From: Bacillota bacterium | GTDB taxonomy: Bacteria; Bacillota; Bacilli; Paenibacillales; Paenibacillaceae | Assembly: GCA_023418755.1 (NCBI GenBank) | Contig: JAEZZE010000111.1 | Span: forward strand, 1 to 12,372 | DNA: 12,372 nucleotides | Direction of reading: 5' to 3' | Part shown: positions 6,275 to 12,372 of the stretch, in pieces | How positions within the stretch are numbered: position 1 is the stretch's first letter | Layout of the letters: the number at the start of each line of letters is the position of its first letter | Translations under genes and position numbers: made by a program | The notes under the pieces: model-generated | Told to the model about the DNA's origin: nothing | What the model saw: the letters and a program-made list of their open reading frames with translations, nothing else | Database searches by the model: none

Positions 6275-7465
6275 TTAAGGCGCGGAAGTTTTCGCCGCCG
6301 CTTGTTCGGTAAGCACGGCCGCGATTAAGCCGACCGCCTCGTCGATTTCTTCATGGGTGACGAGCAGGTTCGGCAGCAGCCGGATGACGTTCGGTCCGGC
6401 CGGCACGACGAGCAGCCCGCGTTTGTGCAGCTCGGCGATCGCCTCTCCGGCCGGGCCGTTGCACAGAATGCCGATCAGCAGTCCTTTGCCGCGCACCTGA
6501 TCGACGTTCGGCAAGCCTGCCAGCTTCTCTTGCAGCTGGCCGATCAAATATTCGGCAGCCTCGGCAGCCTTGTCGGCGACCTTCTCCTTCACCATCGTCT
6601 CGATCGTAGCCGCGACGACCGCCATCGCGATCGGCGTACCGCCGAACGTCGTGGCGTGCGCGCCCGGCACGAACGCCGGCTTCACGTGCGCCTTGGCCAG
6701 CATGGCGCCGACGGGGAAGCCGCTGCCGATGCCCTTCGCCAAAGTAAAGATGTCCGGTTCGACGTCGTAATGCTCATAAGCGAACAGTTTGCCGGTACGC
6801 CCCATGCCCGTCTGCACTTCGTCGAAGATCAGCAGGATGCCGTGGCGATCGCACAGCGCCCGTACTTCCCTCAGGAAGTCCGGATCGACGGGGATAACGC
6901 CGCCCTCGGCCTGCACGAGCTCAAGCATGACCGCCGCCGTCTTGTCGTTCACCGCCGCTTCCAGCGCCTTCGGATCGTGCAGAGGCACGTGTACGAAACC
7001 CTCCGGAAGGGGAAGGAAGCCTTCCTTTACCTTATCTTGGCCGGTGGCGGTCAGCGTAGCCAGCGTGCGCCCATGGAACGACTGGGTAAAGGTGACGATC
7101 TCGTAGCGGTCGCTTCCCTTCAGCTTCTGATGATAACGGCGGGCAAGCTTGATCGCCGCCTCGTTCGCCTCCGCGCCGCTGTTGCAGAAGAATACCGCGT
7201 CGGCGCAGCTGTTGTCGACAAGCAGCTTGGCCGCTTTCTCCTGTCCCGGGATATGGAACAGATTAGAGACGTGCCACAGCTGGTCGAGCTGACCGATCAA
7301 CGCGTCCTTGACCGCGTCCGGCACATGGCCGAGATTCGTTACCGCAAGTCCGCTCATGAAATCAAGGTATTCCTTGCCTTGATCGTCCCACAGGCGGCTG
7401 CCCTTCCCCTTCACCATAGTAATGGGATATCTCGCATAAGTCGAAAATAACGCGCTGTCACTCAT
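6275..7465 (-). CDS. argD: Acetylornithine aminotransferase
   Basis: This PLP enzyme converts N-acetylglutamate semialdehyde to N2-acetylornithine with glutamate as amino donor. It is a class III (subgroup II) aminotransferase of normal length, 396 residues. SGAEANEAAIKLAR (96-109) binds the cofactor phosphate, Phe130-His131 stack near the ring, DEVQTGMGRTG (215-225) holds the conserved Asp215, and TLAKGIGSG (241-249) carries the Schiff-base Lys244. I chose the ATG at 7465 because AAGGAG lies nine bases upstream; a GTG seven codons earlier in frame would place that same site inside the gene. It follows argB by 38 bp. Class III enzymes overlap in specificity (GabT, RocD), but the position between argB and argF makes ArgD secure. 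Confidence 0.97.
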   Translation of the reverse strand: MSDSALFSTYARYPITMVKGKGSRLWDDQGKEYLDFMSGLAVTNLGHVPDAVKDALIGQLDQLWHVSNLFHIPGQEKAAKLLVDNSCADAVFFCNSGAEANEAAIKLARRYHQKLKGSDRYEIVTFTQSFHGRTLATLTATGQDKVKEGFLPLPEGFVHVPLHDPKALEAAVNDKTAAVMLELVQAEGGVIPVDPDFLREVRALCDRHGILLIFDEVQTGMGRTGKLFAYEHYDVEPDIFTLAKGIGSGFPVGAMLAKAHVKPAFVPGAHATTFGGTPIAMAVVAATIETMVKEKVADKAAEAAEYLIGQLQEKLAGLPNVDQVRGKGLLIGILCNGPAGEAIAELHKRGLLVVPAGPNVIRLLPNLLVTHEEIDEAVGLIAAVLTEQAAAKTSAP

Positions 7466-7503
7466 TCCGATTCGCTCCTTTTTCACCGTGTGGCCTTACG
7501 CCC

Positions 7504-8295
7504 TTATGCTCTTACGATCCGGGTTCCGATGTCGCCCTCCGCGAGCGCCCGGCTGAGCACCAGCTCCGCCGCGCCGTCCACGATCCGTACTTCCTTGACG
7601 TCGCCGTGCAGGCAGCTCATCGCCGCTCTGACTTTCGGAATCATGCCGCCGTAAATTTCGCCGCTGTCGATCATCTCTTCGATGTCCGCGAACGTCACGA
7701 CCGGCAGAACCCGCTTCTCTCCGTTCACCGTTCGCATAATGCCCGGCACATCGGTCACGACGATCATCGTCTTGACGCCGAGCGAGGAAGCGACCGCTCC
7801 CGCAGCCGTATCCGCGTTGATGTTGTAGCGCTGTCCGCTCTCGTCGATACCGATCGGCGCGACGACGGGCAAGTAGCCGAGCCCGATGACGCCTTCGACC
7901 AGCGCCGCGTTCACGCCGACGACTTCGCCGACATGGCCGATCTCGTCCGCGTTGGCGACCGGCTTCGCCACGATCAGCTTGCCGTCCGTTCCGGACAGGC
8001 CGAGCGCCTTCGCCCCGTTCTGCTGCAGCTTGCGCACGATCTCCTTGTTGATGCGTCCCGCCAGCACCATCTCGACGACGTCGAGCGTAGCTTCGTCGGT
8101 GACGCGCAGTCCGTTCACGAACCGGCTCTCGATGCCCAGCTTGCCGAGCGTCTCGTTGATGGCGGGCCCGCCTCCGTGCACGATAACCGGCTCGACGCCG
8201 CTCTCTTGCAAGCTCCGCAAATCCTCGAAAAACACGTCCGGCAGCGCCGCCAAAGTACTTCCGCCGCATTTCATCACAAATCTCCGTTTACCCAT
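7504..8295 (-). CDS. argB: Acetylglutamate kinase
   Basis: This enzyme phosphorylates N-acetylglutamate with ATP in the second step of the pathway. The 263-residue protein has the amino acid kinase fold. Lys9 in VMKCGGS starts the phosphate-binding region, VHGGGPAIN (39-47) is the glycine-rich substrate loop, YNINADTAAGAVA (157-169) binds the acetylglutamate and nucleotide region, and GGMIPK (216-221) supplies the second conserved lysine. The length and short N-terminus resemble the E. coli-type enzyme. The extra N-terminal helix found in arginine-inhibited hexameric kinases is missing, so feedback control may lie elsewhere; this is inferred from family knowledge. The ATG at 8295 has AAGGAGA about eight bases upstream, and that site overlaps the argJ stop (13-bp gap), pointing to coupled translation. 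Confidence 0.97.
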   Translation of the reverse strand: MGKRRFVMKCGGSTLAALPDVFFEDLRSLQESGVEPVIVHGGGPAINETLGKLGIESRFVNGLRVTDEATLDVVEMVLAGRINKEIVRKLQQNGAKALGLSGTDGKLIVAKPVANADEIGHVGEVVGVNAALVEGVIGLGYLPVVAPIGIDESGQRYNINADTAAGAVASSLGVKTMIVVTDVPGIMRTVNGEKRVLPVVTFADIEEMIDSGEIYGGMIPKVRAAMSCLHGDVKEVRIVDGAAELVLSRALAEGDIGTRIVRA

Positions 8296-8308
8296 GAGCC
8301 TGCTCTCC

Positions 8309-9538
8309 TTACGTCCGATAAGCGGCGTTGATGCGCACGTAATCGTACGTCAGATCGCAGCCCCACGCCGTCGCTTTCCCGCTTCCCATGTTGAGGTCCA
8401 CATGGATCAGGACGGTATCGCCTTTTAAGTATTCCAACGCGATCTCTTCGTCGAAAGGAACCGGGCTGGACTGCTCCAGCACGACGATGTCGCCCAGGCG
8501 GATATCGACCGTCGCCACGTTCACCGGCACTCCCGCGCGGCCGACGGCGGCGATGATGCGTCCCCAGTTGGCGTCCGCGCCGTATACGGCCGACTTCACC
8601 AGGCTGGAGCCGATGATCGTCTTGGCGATCGCCTGCGCCGCATCGTCGCTGTCCGCGCCGACGACGGTCGTCTCGATCAGCTTCGTCGCGCCTTCTCCGT
8701 CGCGGGCGATCGCTTTGGCCAGCTCCGTGCAGACGTGCCGCAGCCCGTCGAAGAACGCCGGGAAGTCCGGATGATTGCGGGTCAGCTCATCGTTGTCCGC
8801 AAGCCCGCTGGCCATTGCCACGAGCATGTCGTTCGTGCTCGTATCGCCGTCCACCGTAATCATGTTAAAGCTCACGTTCGTCGCTTCGCGCAGCGCTTCT
8901 TGAAGCAGAACGGAGCCGATCTTGGCATCCGTCGTCACGAAGCCGAGCATCGTCGCCATGTTCGGATGAATCATTCCCGAGCCTTTGGCCGCGCCCGCGA
9001 TCGTCACCTGCTTGCCTCCGACCGTCAGCGTCACGCAGCTCGTTTTTTTCACGAGATCGGTCGTCAGAATCGCCTGACAGAAGTCGTCGGAGCCCTGCTC
9101 GTCGCTTCGCAGCCGCCCCGGAAGCTGCTCGATGCCCGCATTGACGCGTTCCATCTTCAGCAGCTCGCCGATCACGCCCGTCGACGCCACGGCCACTTGA
9201 TCCTTGCTCACGCCGAGCGCTTCCGCCGCGCGCGCCTGCATCGTGCGGGCGTCCGCTTCCCCTTGGACTCCCGTGCACGCGTTGGCATTGCCGCTGTTCA
9301 CGATGACCGCGCGCAGCATGCCTTCGTTGGCCAGCGCTTCCCGCGTCACCAGCAACGGGGCGGCCTGGAACAAATTCGTCGTATACACCGCGGCGGCCGA
9401 AGCCGGAACCTCGCACGCGATGACTCCCAGATCGTGGCGATCGGTCTTTTTCAAGCCGCAATGCAGCCCTCCGGCCTTAAAGCCTCTCGGCGTCGTAACG
9501 CCTCCGCCTTCCACGATCGCGTAGCTTTGTTTTCCCAT
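8309..9538 (-). CDS. argJ: Glutamate N-acetyltransferase / ornithine acetyltransferase (ArgJ precursor)
   Basis: ArgJ moves the acetyl group from N-acetylornithine to glutamate, closing the acetyl cycle; in Bacillus-type organisms it is often bifunctional and also uses acetyl-CoA. The 409-residue precursor has the family's self-cleavage site, HPNMATMLGF (191-200), in which Thr196 becomes the N-terminal nucleophile of the beta chain after the bond to Ala195 is cut. STGVIG (119-124) contains the Thr120-Gly121 oxyanion-hole pair. The end YVRINAAYRT is typical of the family. No argA or argE lies in the cluster, which fits a cyclic pathway; whether this copy is mono- or bifunctional cannot be decided by motif. 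The ATG at 9538 has only a weak GAGAGGAA about 13 bases upstream, but it matches the usual N-terminus and follows argC by 48 bp. Confidence 0.97.
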   Translation of the reverse strand: MGKQSYAIVEGGGVTTPRGFKAGGLHCGLKKTDRHDLGVIACEVPASAAAVYTTNLFQAAPLLVTREALANEGMLRAVIVNSGNANACTGVQGEADARTMQARAAEALGVSKDQVAVASTGVIGELLKMERVNAGIEQLPGRLRSDEQGSDDFCQAILTTDLVKKTSCVTLTVGGKQVTIAGAAKGSGMIHPNMATMLGFVTTDAKIGSVLLQEALREATNVSFNMITVDGDTSTNDMLVAMASGLADNDELTRNHPDFPAFFDGLRHVCTELAKAIARDGEGATKLIETTVVGADSDDAAQAIAKTIIGSSLVKSAVYGADANWGRIIAAVGRAGVPVNVATVDIRLGDIVVLEQSSPVPFDEEIALEYLKGDTVLIHVDLNMGSGKATAWGCDLTYDYVRINAAYRT

Positions 9539-9586
9539 GATATTCGGTCCGTTCCTCTCGTCCGTAAAATCGTATGCCTACCGCTG

Positions 9587-10639
9587 TTAGGGATAAACCG
9601 GCGTAAACTGAAGGCCGAGCATCTCGTCCCAGCCCATGAGCAGGTTCAAGTTCTGAATCGCCTGGCCGGCCGCGCCTTTGACCAGATTGTCGGTAACGGA
9701 AATGATCGTCAGGCGCCCGGTCCTCTCGTCGACGGAGAAGCCGATGTCGCAATAGTTCGTGCCGTACACTTCCTTCGTCGCCGGCCAATGCCCGACGGGA
9801 CGAACGCGGACGAACTTGCGCCCTTCGTAAAACTGACGGTACAGCTCGACGAGGTCGGCGTCGGACCGCTTCTCCGTCAGCGTGGCGTACATCGTCGCCA
9901 TAATGCCTCTGGTCATCGGCACGAGATGCGTCGTGAACGTCGTCACGACCGGACGGCCGGCCGCTTCGGTCAGCACCTGCTCGATCTCGGGCGTATGCTG
10001 GTGCTTGTTCACCTTGTAAGCTTTGAAGTTTTCGTTGATTTCGGAATAATGCGAGCTTAGGTTCAAGCCCCGCCCCGCTCCGGAAACGCCGGATTTCGCG
10101 TCGATGATGATGCTGTTCGGATCGATCCAGCCCGCTTTCACCGCCGGATAGAGGCCAAGGAGCGACGTCGTCGTAAAGCAGCCCGGGTTGGAGACGAAAT
10201 CGGTACGCTTCACCTGATCTCCGTACACTTCGGACAGACCGTATACCGCGCGCTCTACGAGCGCCGGGTCGGCAGGCTCGTGTTTATACCATTGACGGTA
10301 GACGTCGCCCGACTTTAACCGGAAGTCTCCGGAGAGGTCGATGACCTTCAACTCCGCCTCAAGGAATTGCGGAGCCAGCTTCAGGCTGACGCCGTGCGGC
10401 GTGGCGAGAAAGACGACATCCGCTTTGCCGCGAATCGATTCGATATCGAGACCGTCGAGCAGATCGGTGCGGATCTCGGTCAGATGAGGATAACCGTCGG
10501 CGATCGGAGCGCCCGCGCTCGACGAGGAAATGACGGACGTGACGGTCACGTTAGGATGAGATTGCAACAATCGAATGAGTTCGACGCCGCCGTAGCCGGT
10601 AGACCCGACAATGGCCGCGCGGATTTGCTTAGCATTCAT
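9587..10639 (-). CDS. argC: N-acetyl-gamma-glutamyl-phosphate reductase
   Basis: This NADPH-dependent enzyme reduces acetylglutamyl phosphate to N-acetylglutamate semialdehyde. With the chosen start it has 350 residues, normal for the long-type bacterial ArgC. VGSTGYGGVEL (11-21) is the Rossmann dinucleotide loop, SNPGCFTT (150-157) contains the catalytic Cys154 that forms the thioester, and NKHQHTPEIE (211-220) carries the histidines of the second active-site motif. I chose the ATG at 10639 because GGGGGAG lies six bases upstream. An earlier in-frame ATG at 10678 would add 13 residues (AIHPLTCMGESI...) that do not look like ArgC and has no ribosome binding site. It is the first gene of the cluster, behind a leader of about 200 bases and an ARG-box promoter. 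Confidence 0.98.
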   Translation of the reverse strand: MNAKQIRAAIVGSTGYGGVELIRLLQSHPNVTVTSVISSSSAGAPIADGYPHLTEIRTDLLDGLDIESIRGKADVVFLATPHGVSLKLAPQFLEAELKVIDLSGDFRLKSGDVYRQWYKHEPADPALVERAVYGLSEVYGDQVKRTDFVSNPGCFTTTSLLGLYPAVKAGWIDPNSIIIDAKSGVSGAGRGLNLSSHYSEINENFKAYKVNKHQHTPEIEQVLTEAAGRPVVTTFTTHLVPMTRGIMATMYATLTEKRSDADLVELYRQFYEGRKFVRVRPVGHWPATKEVYGTNYCDIGFSVDERTGRLTIISVTDNLVKGAAGQAIQNLNLLMGWDEMLGLQFTPVYP

Positions 10640-10842
10640 AATAGACTCCCCCATGCACGTTAAAGGATGAATCGCCAAGAAACGGCTTGCGCCGTTGTCA
10701 GGACTTCGGTTGCCGATGCCGCGGCATCGCGCGTAAACATTCTCAATTGTAACGGATAATGTCAGGGAATGAAAGATGCGTTTTGCTTGCCGCGCGATTC
10801 ATGAAAGCCCTGTGCTTTCGTTCGTTCGATGTGGTTGTGTTG
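10640..10842 (-). promoter_or_regulatory. Long structured 5' leader of the arg transcript
   Basis: If transcription starts just after the -10 at 10854-10849, the leader is about 200 bases. Three perfect inverted repeats are visible: GAAAGC-ACAGG-GCTTTC (10819-10803), the 16-bp palindrome CGATGCCGCGGCATCG (10729-10714), and AACGGC-GCAA-GCCGTT (10696-10681), which has a GNRA-type GCAA tetraloop and is followed by TTTCTT. A 19-codon frame (MNRAASKTHLSFPDIIRYN) starts right after the first hairpin at 10802 and ends near 10743, without a clear ribosome binding site. I see no T-box sequence or known riboswitch core. The region may be a passive leader or an attenuator; the sequence does not decide. 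Confidence 0.45.
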
Positions 10843-10877
10843 TGTATTATTATACATTCGATGTATTATTTATGCAA
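10843..10877 (-). promoter_or_regulatory. argC promoter overlapped by two ARG-box-like operators
   Basis: On the - strand TTGCAT (10877-10872) is followed after 17 bases by a perfect TATAAT (10854-10849). Two palindromes of the ArgR/AhrC type overlap it. TGCATAAATAATACA (10876-10862) covers the -35 and is one base longer than the usual core. TGTATAATAATACA (10856-10843) contains the -10 and fits the TGNAT-N4-ATNCA form of the arginine box. Their centres are about 20 bp apart, close to two helical turns, the spacing expected for a hexameric ArgR contacting tandem boxes. Arginine-dependent repression of the whole cluster is therefore strongly suggested, by analogy with known ArgR operators. The -35 begins only 9 bp after the yitT-type gene stop. 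Confidence 0.8.
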
Positions 10878-10886
10878 CAATTCGAT

Positions 10887-11768
10887 TCAGTCGTCCCGGA
10901 ACCCTTCTCCTAGCACTTCCGCCGCATTGGTGATGATGACGAAAGCGTCGGGATCCGCGTCGCGCACGAGCAGCTTCAGCCTCACGACCTCGCTCTGCCC
11001 GACGACGGTCAGCAATACCGGACGCTCGTCGCCCGTATATCCCCCGGTGCCCTGCAAGAGGGTCAGCCCCCGGTCGAGTTCATGCAGAATCGCCGCCGAT
11101 ACGCGTTCCGGATCCCGGGAGATAATGTAAGCGGCCTTGGACGTCTGCAGGCCGGATTGGATAACGTCGATCGTCTTGCTCGTCGTGAATAGACCGATCA
11201 GCGCGTAGAGCGCGTTTTCGAGAGAGATGAATAATCCCGCGGATACAATAACGAGGCCGTCCAGCACCGCAACCGCGAGCCCCAGCCGGATGCCCAGAAC
11301 CCGATGGAGAATTTGCGCCGCAACGTCCAGCCCTCCGGTCGAGCCTCGACCGCGGAAGACGAGTCCCAAGCCGATCCCGACGCCCAGTCCTCCATAGATG
11401 GCGGATAGCAACGGGTCGTGCGTGGGCGGCGTCCAGTGCGAGGTCAGAAGAACGAATAGAGGAAGAACGATAGAGCCGACGATCGTTTTCAAGCCGAACG
11501 GCTTGCCAAGAACGAACACGCCGGCGACGAACAGTGGGATATTCAGCGCCCACTGCGAGTAGGCCGGGGGAATGCCCGCAAGCGTGTTCAGAATGATGGA
11601 AATTCCCGACACCCCGCCGGAAGCGATCCGGTTAGGCAGCAGGAACAGATTAAAGCTGGCCGCGATGAAGAACGCTCCGACCAGCATAGCCGCATAGCTG
11701 AAAACCGTTCGGGTTTTGGGGGAGAACCGCGGCACTTTTCTTTTGCTCGGATAAGAAGGGGTAGACAT
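10887..11768 (-). CDS. YitT family membrane protein (YitT_membrane + DUF2179)
   Basis: A 293-residue integral membrane protein of the YitT family; no molecular function is established for the family. A basic N-terminus (KRKVPRFSPKTR) precedes about five hydrophobic segments, near residues 22-44, 72-90, 95-111, 122-140 and 163-183. RIASGGVSGISII (48-60) and the half-related GSTGGLDVAAQIL (142-154) are the conserved glycine-rich motifs that recur in the two membrane halves. Residues from about 220 form the cytosolic DUF2179 domain (RVSAAILHELDRGLTLLQGTGGYT...). The ATG at 11768 has GAGGT about six bases upstream. B. subtilis has several paralogues, and one (yvjA, as I recall) is near prfB, so this may be its positional counterpart. 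No terminator separates it from the argC promoter, so some read-through into arg is possible. Confidence 0.9.
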   Translation of the reverse strand: MSTPSYPSKRKVPRFSPKTRTVFSYAAMLVGAFFIAASFNLFLLPNRIASGGVSGISIILNTLAGIPPAYSQWALNIPLFVAGVFVLGKPFGLKTIVGSIVLPLFVLLTSHWTPPTHDPLLSAIYGGLGVGIGLGLVFRGRGSTGGLDVAAQILHRVLGIRLGLAVAVLDGLVIVSAGLFISLENALYALIGLFTTSKTIDVIQSGLQTSKAAYIISRDPERVSAAILHELDRGLTLLQGTGGYTGDERPVLLTVVGQSEVVRLKLLVRDADPDAFVIITNAAEVLGEGFRDD

Positions 11769-11806
11769 GATCGGACCTCATCTCGCTTTATTCGACGCTC
11801 AAATTC

Positions 11807-11835
11807 ATTATGTACCGAACGGCCGCTCCTATGAA
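11807..11835 (-). promoter_or_regulatory. Possible promoter of the YitT-family gene
   Basis: On the - strand TTCATA (11835-11830) and CATAAT (11812-11807) are separated by 17 bases, 4/6 and 5/6 matches to the sigma-A consensus. The -10 lies about 38 bases before the ATG and after the prfB terminator, which makes a promoter here necessary in principle. The match is modest, and other positions in this AT-richer gap are possible. Confidence 0.35.
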
Positions 11836-11930
11836 GTTTTTTTGTAAGTAAAAAGCGCTTCGGCCCTTCGAAAATGGACTCTTATGGCGCAGACCATCCG
11901 GTAAAAGAATGCGAATTTTCTCCCTATGTC

Positions 11931-11965
11931 AAAAAACTTCTTGCGCTTCATTCGCGCAAGAAGTT
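11931..11965 (-). terminator. Intrinsic terminator of prfB
   Basis: On the - strand, 23 bases after the prfB stop, a perfect 12-bp stem (AACTTCTTGCGC with GCGCAAGAAGTT) encloses a seven-base loop and is followed by TTTTG. The T-run is continuous with the end of the stem (TTTTTT in total). It should separate prfB transcription from the YitT-family gene. Confidence 0.9.
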
Positions 11966-11988
11966 CGGAGGCCGGTCGCATAGCGTCG

Positions 11989-12372
11989 TTATTGTACGTC
12001 CTGCTTGATCTGACTGCGCAGGTAGCCGTCGATGAAAGGGTCGAGATCGCCGTCCATGACCGCGCCGACGTTGCCCGTCTCCACCTGGGTGCGATGATCC
12101 TTGACCATGCTGTACGGGTGGAACACGTAAGAACGGATCTGGCTGCCCCAAGCGATCTCCATCTGTTCGCCGCGAACCTCTGCCAGCTCCTTCTGCTGCT
12201 CCTGGATTTTCAGCTCGTAGAGCTTGGACCGGAGCATCTGCATCGCCTTCTCCCGGTTCTGGATCTGAGACCGCTGCGTCTGGCAGGCTACGACGATGCC
12301 GGTCGGCAGATGGGTGATCCGGATCGCGGAGTCCGTCTTGTTAATGTGCTGTCCGCCCGCGCCGCTGGAACG
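11989..12372 (-). CDS. prfB: Peptide chain release factor 2, C-terminal part (5' end outside window)
   Basis: The last 127 residues of RF2, which recognises UGA and UAA stop codons and triggers peptidyl-tRNA hydrolysis on the ribosome. The fragment opens RSSGAGGQHINKTDSAIRITH, containing the universal GGQ motif that reaches the peptidyl transferase centre. It continues through QSQRSQIQNRE-like sequence (here QTQRSQIQNREKA) and ends with AWGSQIRSYVFHPYSMVKDHRT and DGDLDPFIDGYLRS, the typical RF2 rather than RF1 tail. The codon-recognition tripeptide and the possible programmed +1 frameshift near the start of RF2 genes lie outside the window. The gene ends in TAA and is followed by a strong terminator. 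Confidence 0.97.
   Translation of the reverse strand, partial: RSSGAGGQHINKTDSAIRITHLPTGIVVACQTQRSQIQNREKAMQMLRSKLYELKIQEQQKELAEVRGEQMEIAWGSQIRSYVFHPYSMVKDHRTQVETGNVGAVMDGDLDPFIDGYLRSQIKQDVQ

Noticed and set aside
10640..10842. T-box or other known amino-acid riboswitch ahead of argC
   Set aside because: I found no T-box sequence, no specifier-loop layout and no classical terminator/antiterminator pair; only three local hairpins are visible.

Overview
The window looks like chromosomal DNA of a moderately high-GC, spore-former-type Firmicute, most likely of the Paenibacillaceae (Paenibacillus/Cohnella-like). This is an inference from four things: the Bacillus-like gene order argC-argJ-argB-argD, AGGAGG-type ribosome binding sites with some TTG/GTG starts, a YitT-family membrane protein next to prfB, and the style of the AraC regulator. 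No species can be named from sequence alone.

Layout, left to right. (1) Bases 1-425: 3' end of an AraC-family regulator on the + strand. (2) Bases 515-1296: a MazEF-type toxin-antitoxin pair on the - strand, with a promoter that carries a perfect inverted repeat, a likely autoregulatory operator. (3) About 1280-1680: a frameshifted, internally deleted relic of an Rpn/PD-(D/E)XK-type protein, also on the - strand. (4) Bases 1721-10877: a complete arginine biosynthesis cluster on the - strand, transcribed right to left as argC-argJ-argB-argD-argF-argG-argH. It begins at a sigma-A-like promoter covered by two ARG-box-like palindromes and ends in a very strong intrinsic terminator. (5) Bases 10887-11768: a YitT-family membrane protein. 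(6) Bases 11989-12372: 3' end of prfB (release factor 2) with its own terminator.

The seven arg products cover the route from glutamate/ornithine to arginine. ArgJ makes N-acetylglutamate and recycles the acetyl group. ArgB, ArgC and ArgD convert acetylglutamate to acetylornithine. ArgF makes citrulline, and ArgG and ArgH convert it to arginine. carAB, which in Bacillus subtilis sits between argD and argF, is absent here, and argGH is fused to the end of the cluster. Most arg genes are tightly spaced (13-48 bp), but the D-F, F-G and G-H gaps are longer (about 180, 124 and 518 bp) and structured.

The least ordinary part is the 518-bp argG-argH spacer. It holds six tandem copies of an exact 51-bp unit. 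Each copy contains a 9-10 bp palindrome with a three-base loop, and the closing base pair changes between copies in a way that keeps pairing in the arg-sense RNA. Next to this array, just after the argG stop, lies a roughly 97-bp imperfect inverted repeat. No wholly new enzymatic system is visible; the novelty candidates are these non-coding structures, the argC leader and the TA/relic island.
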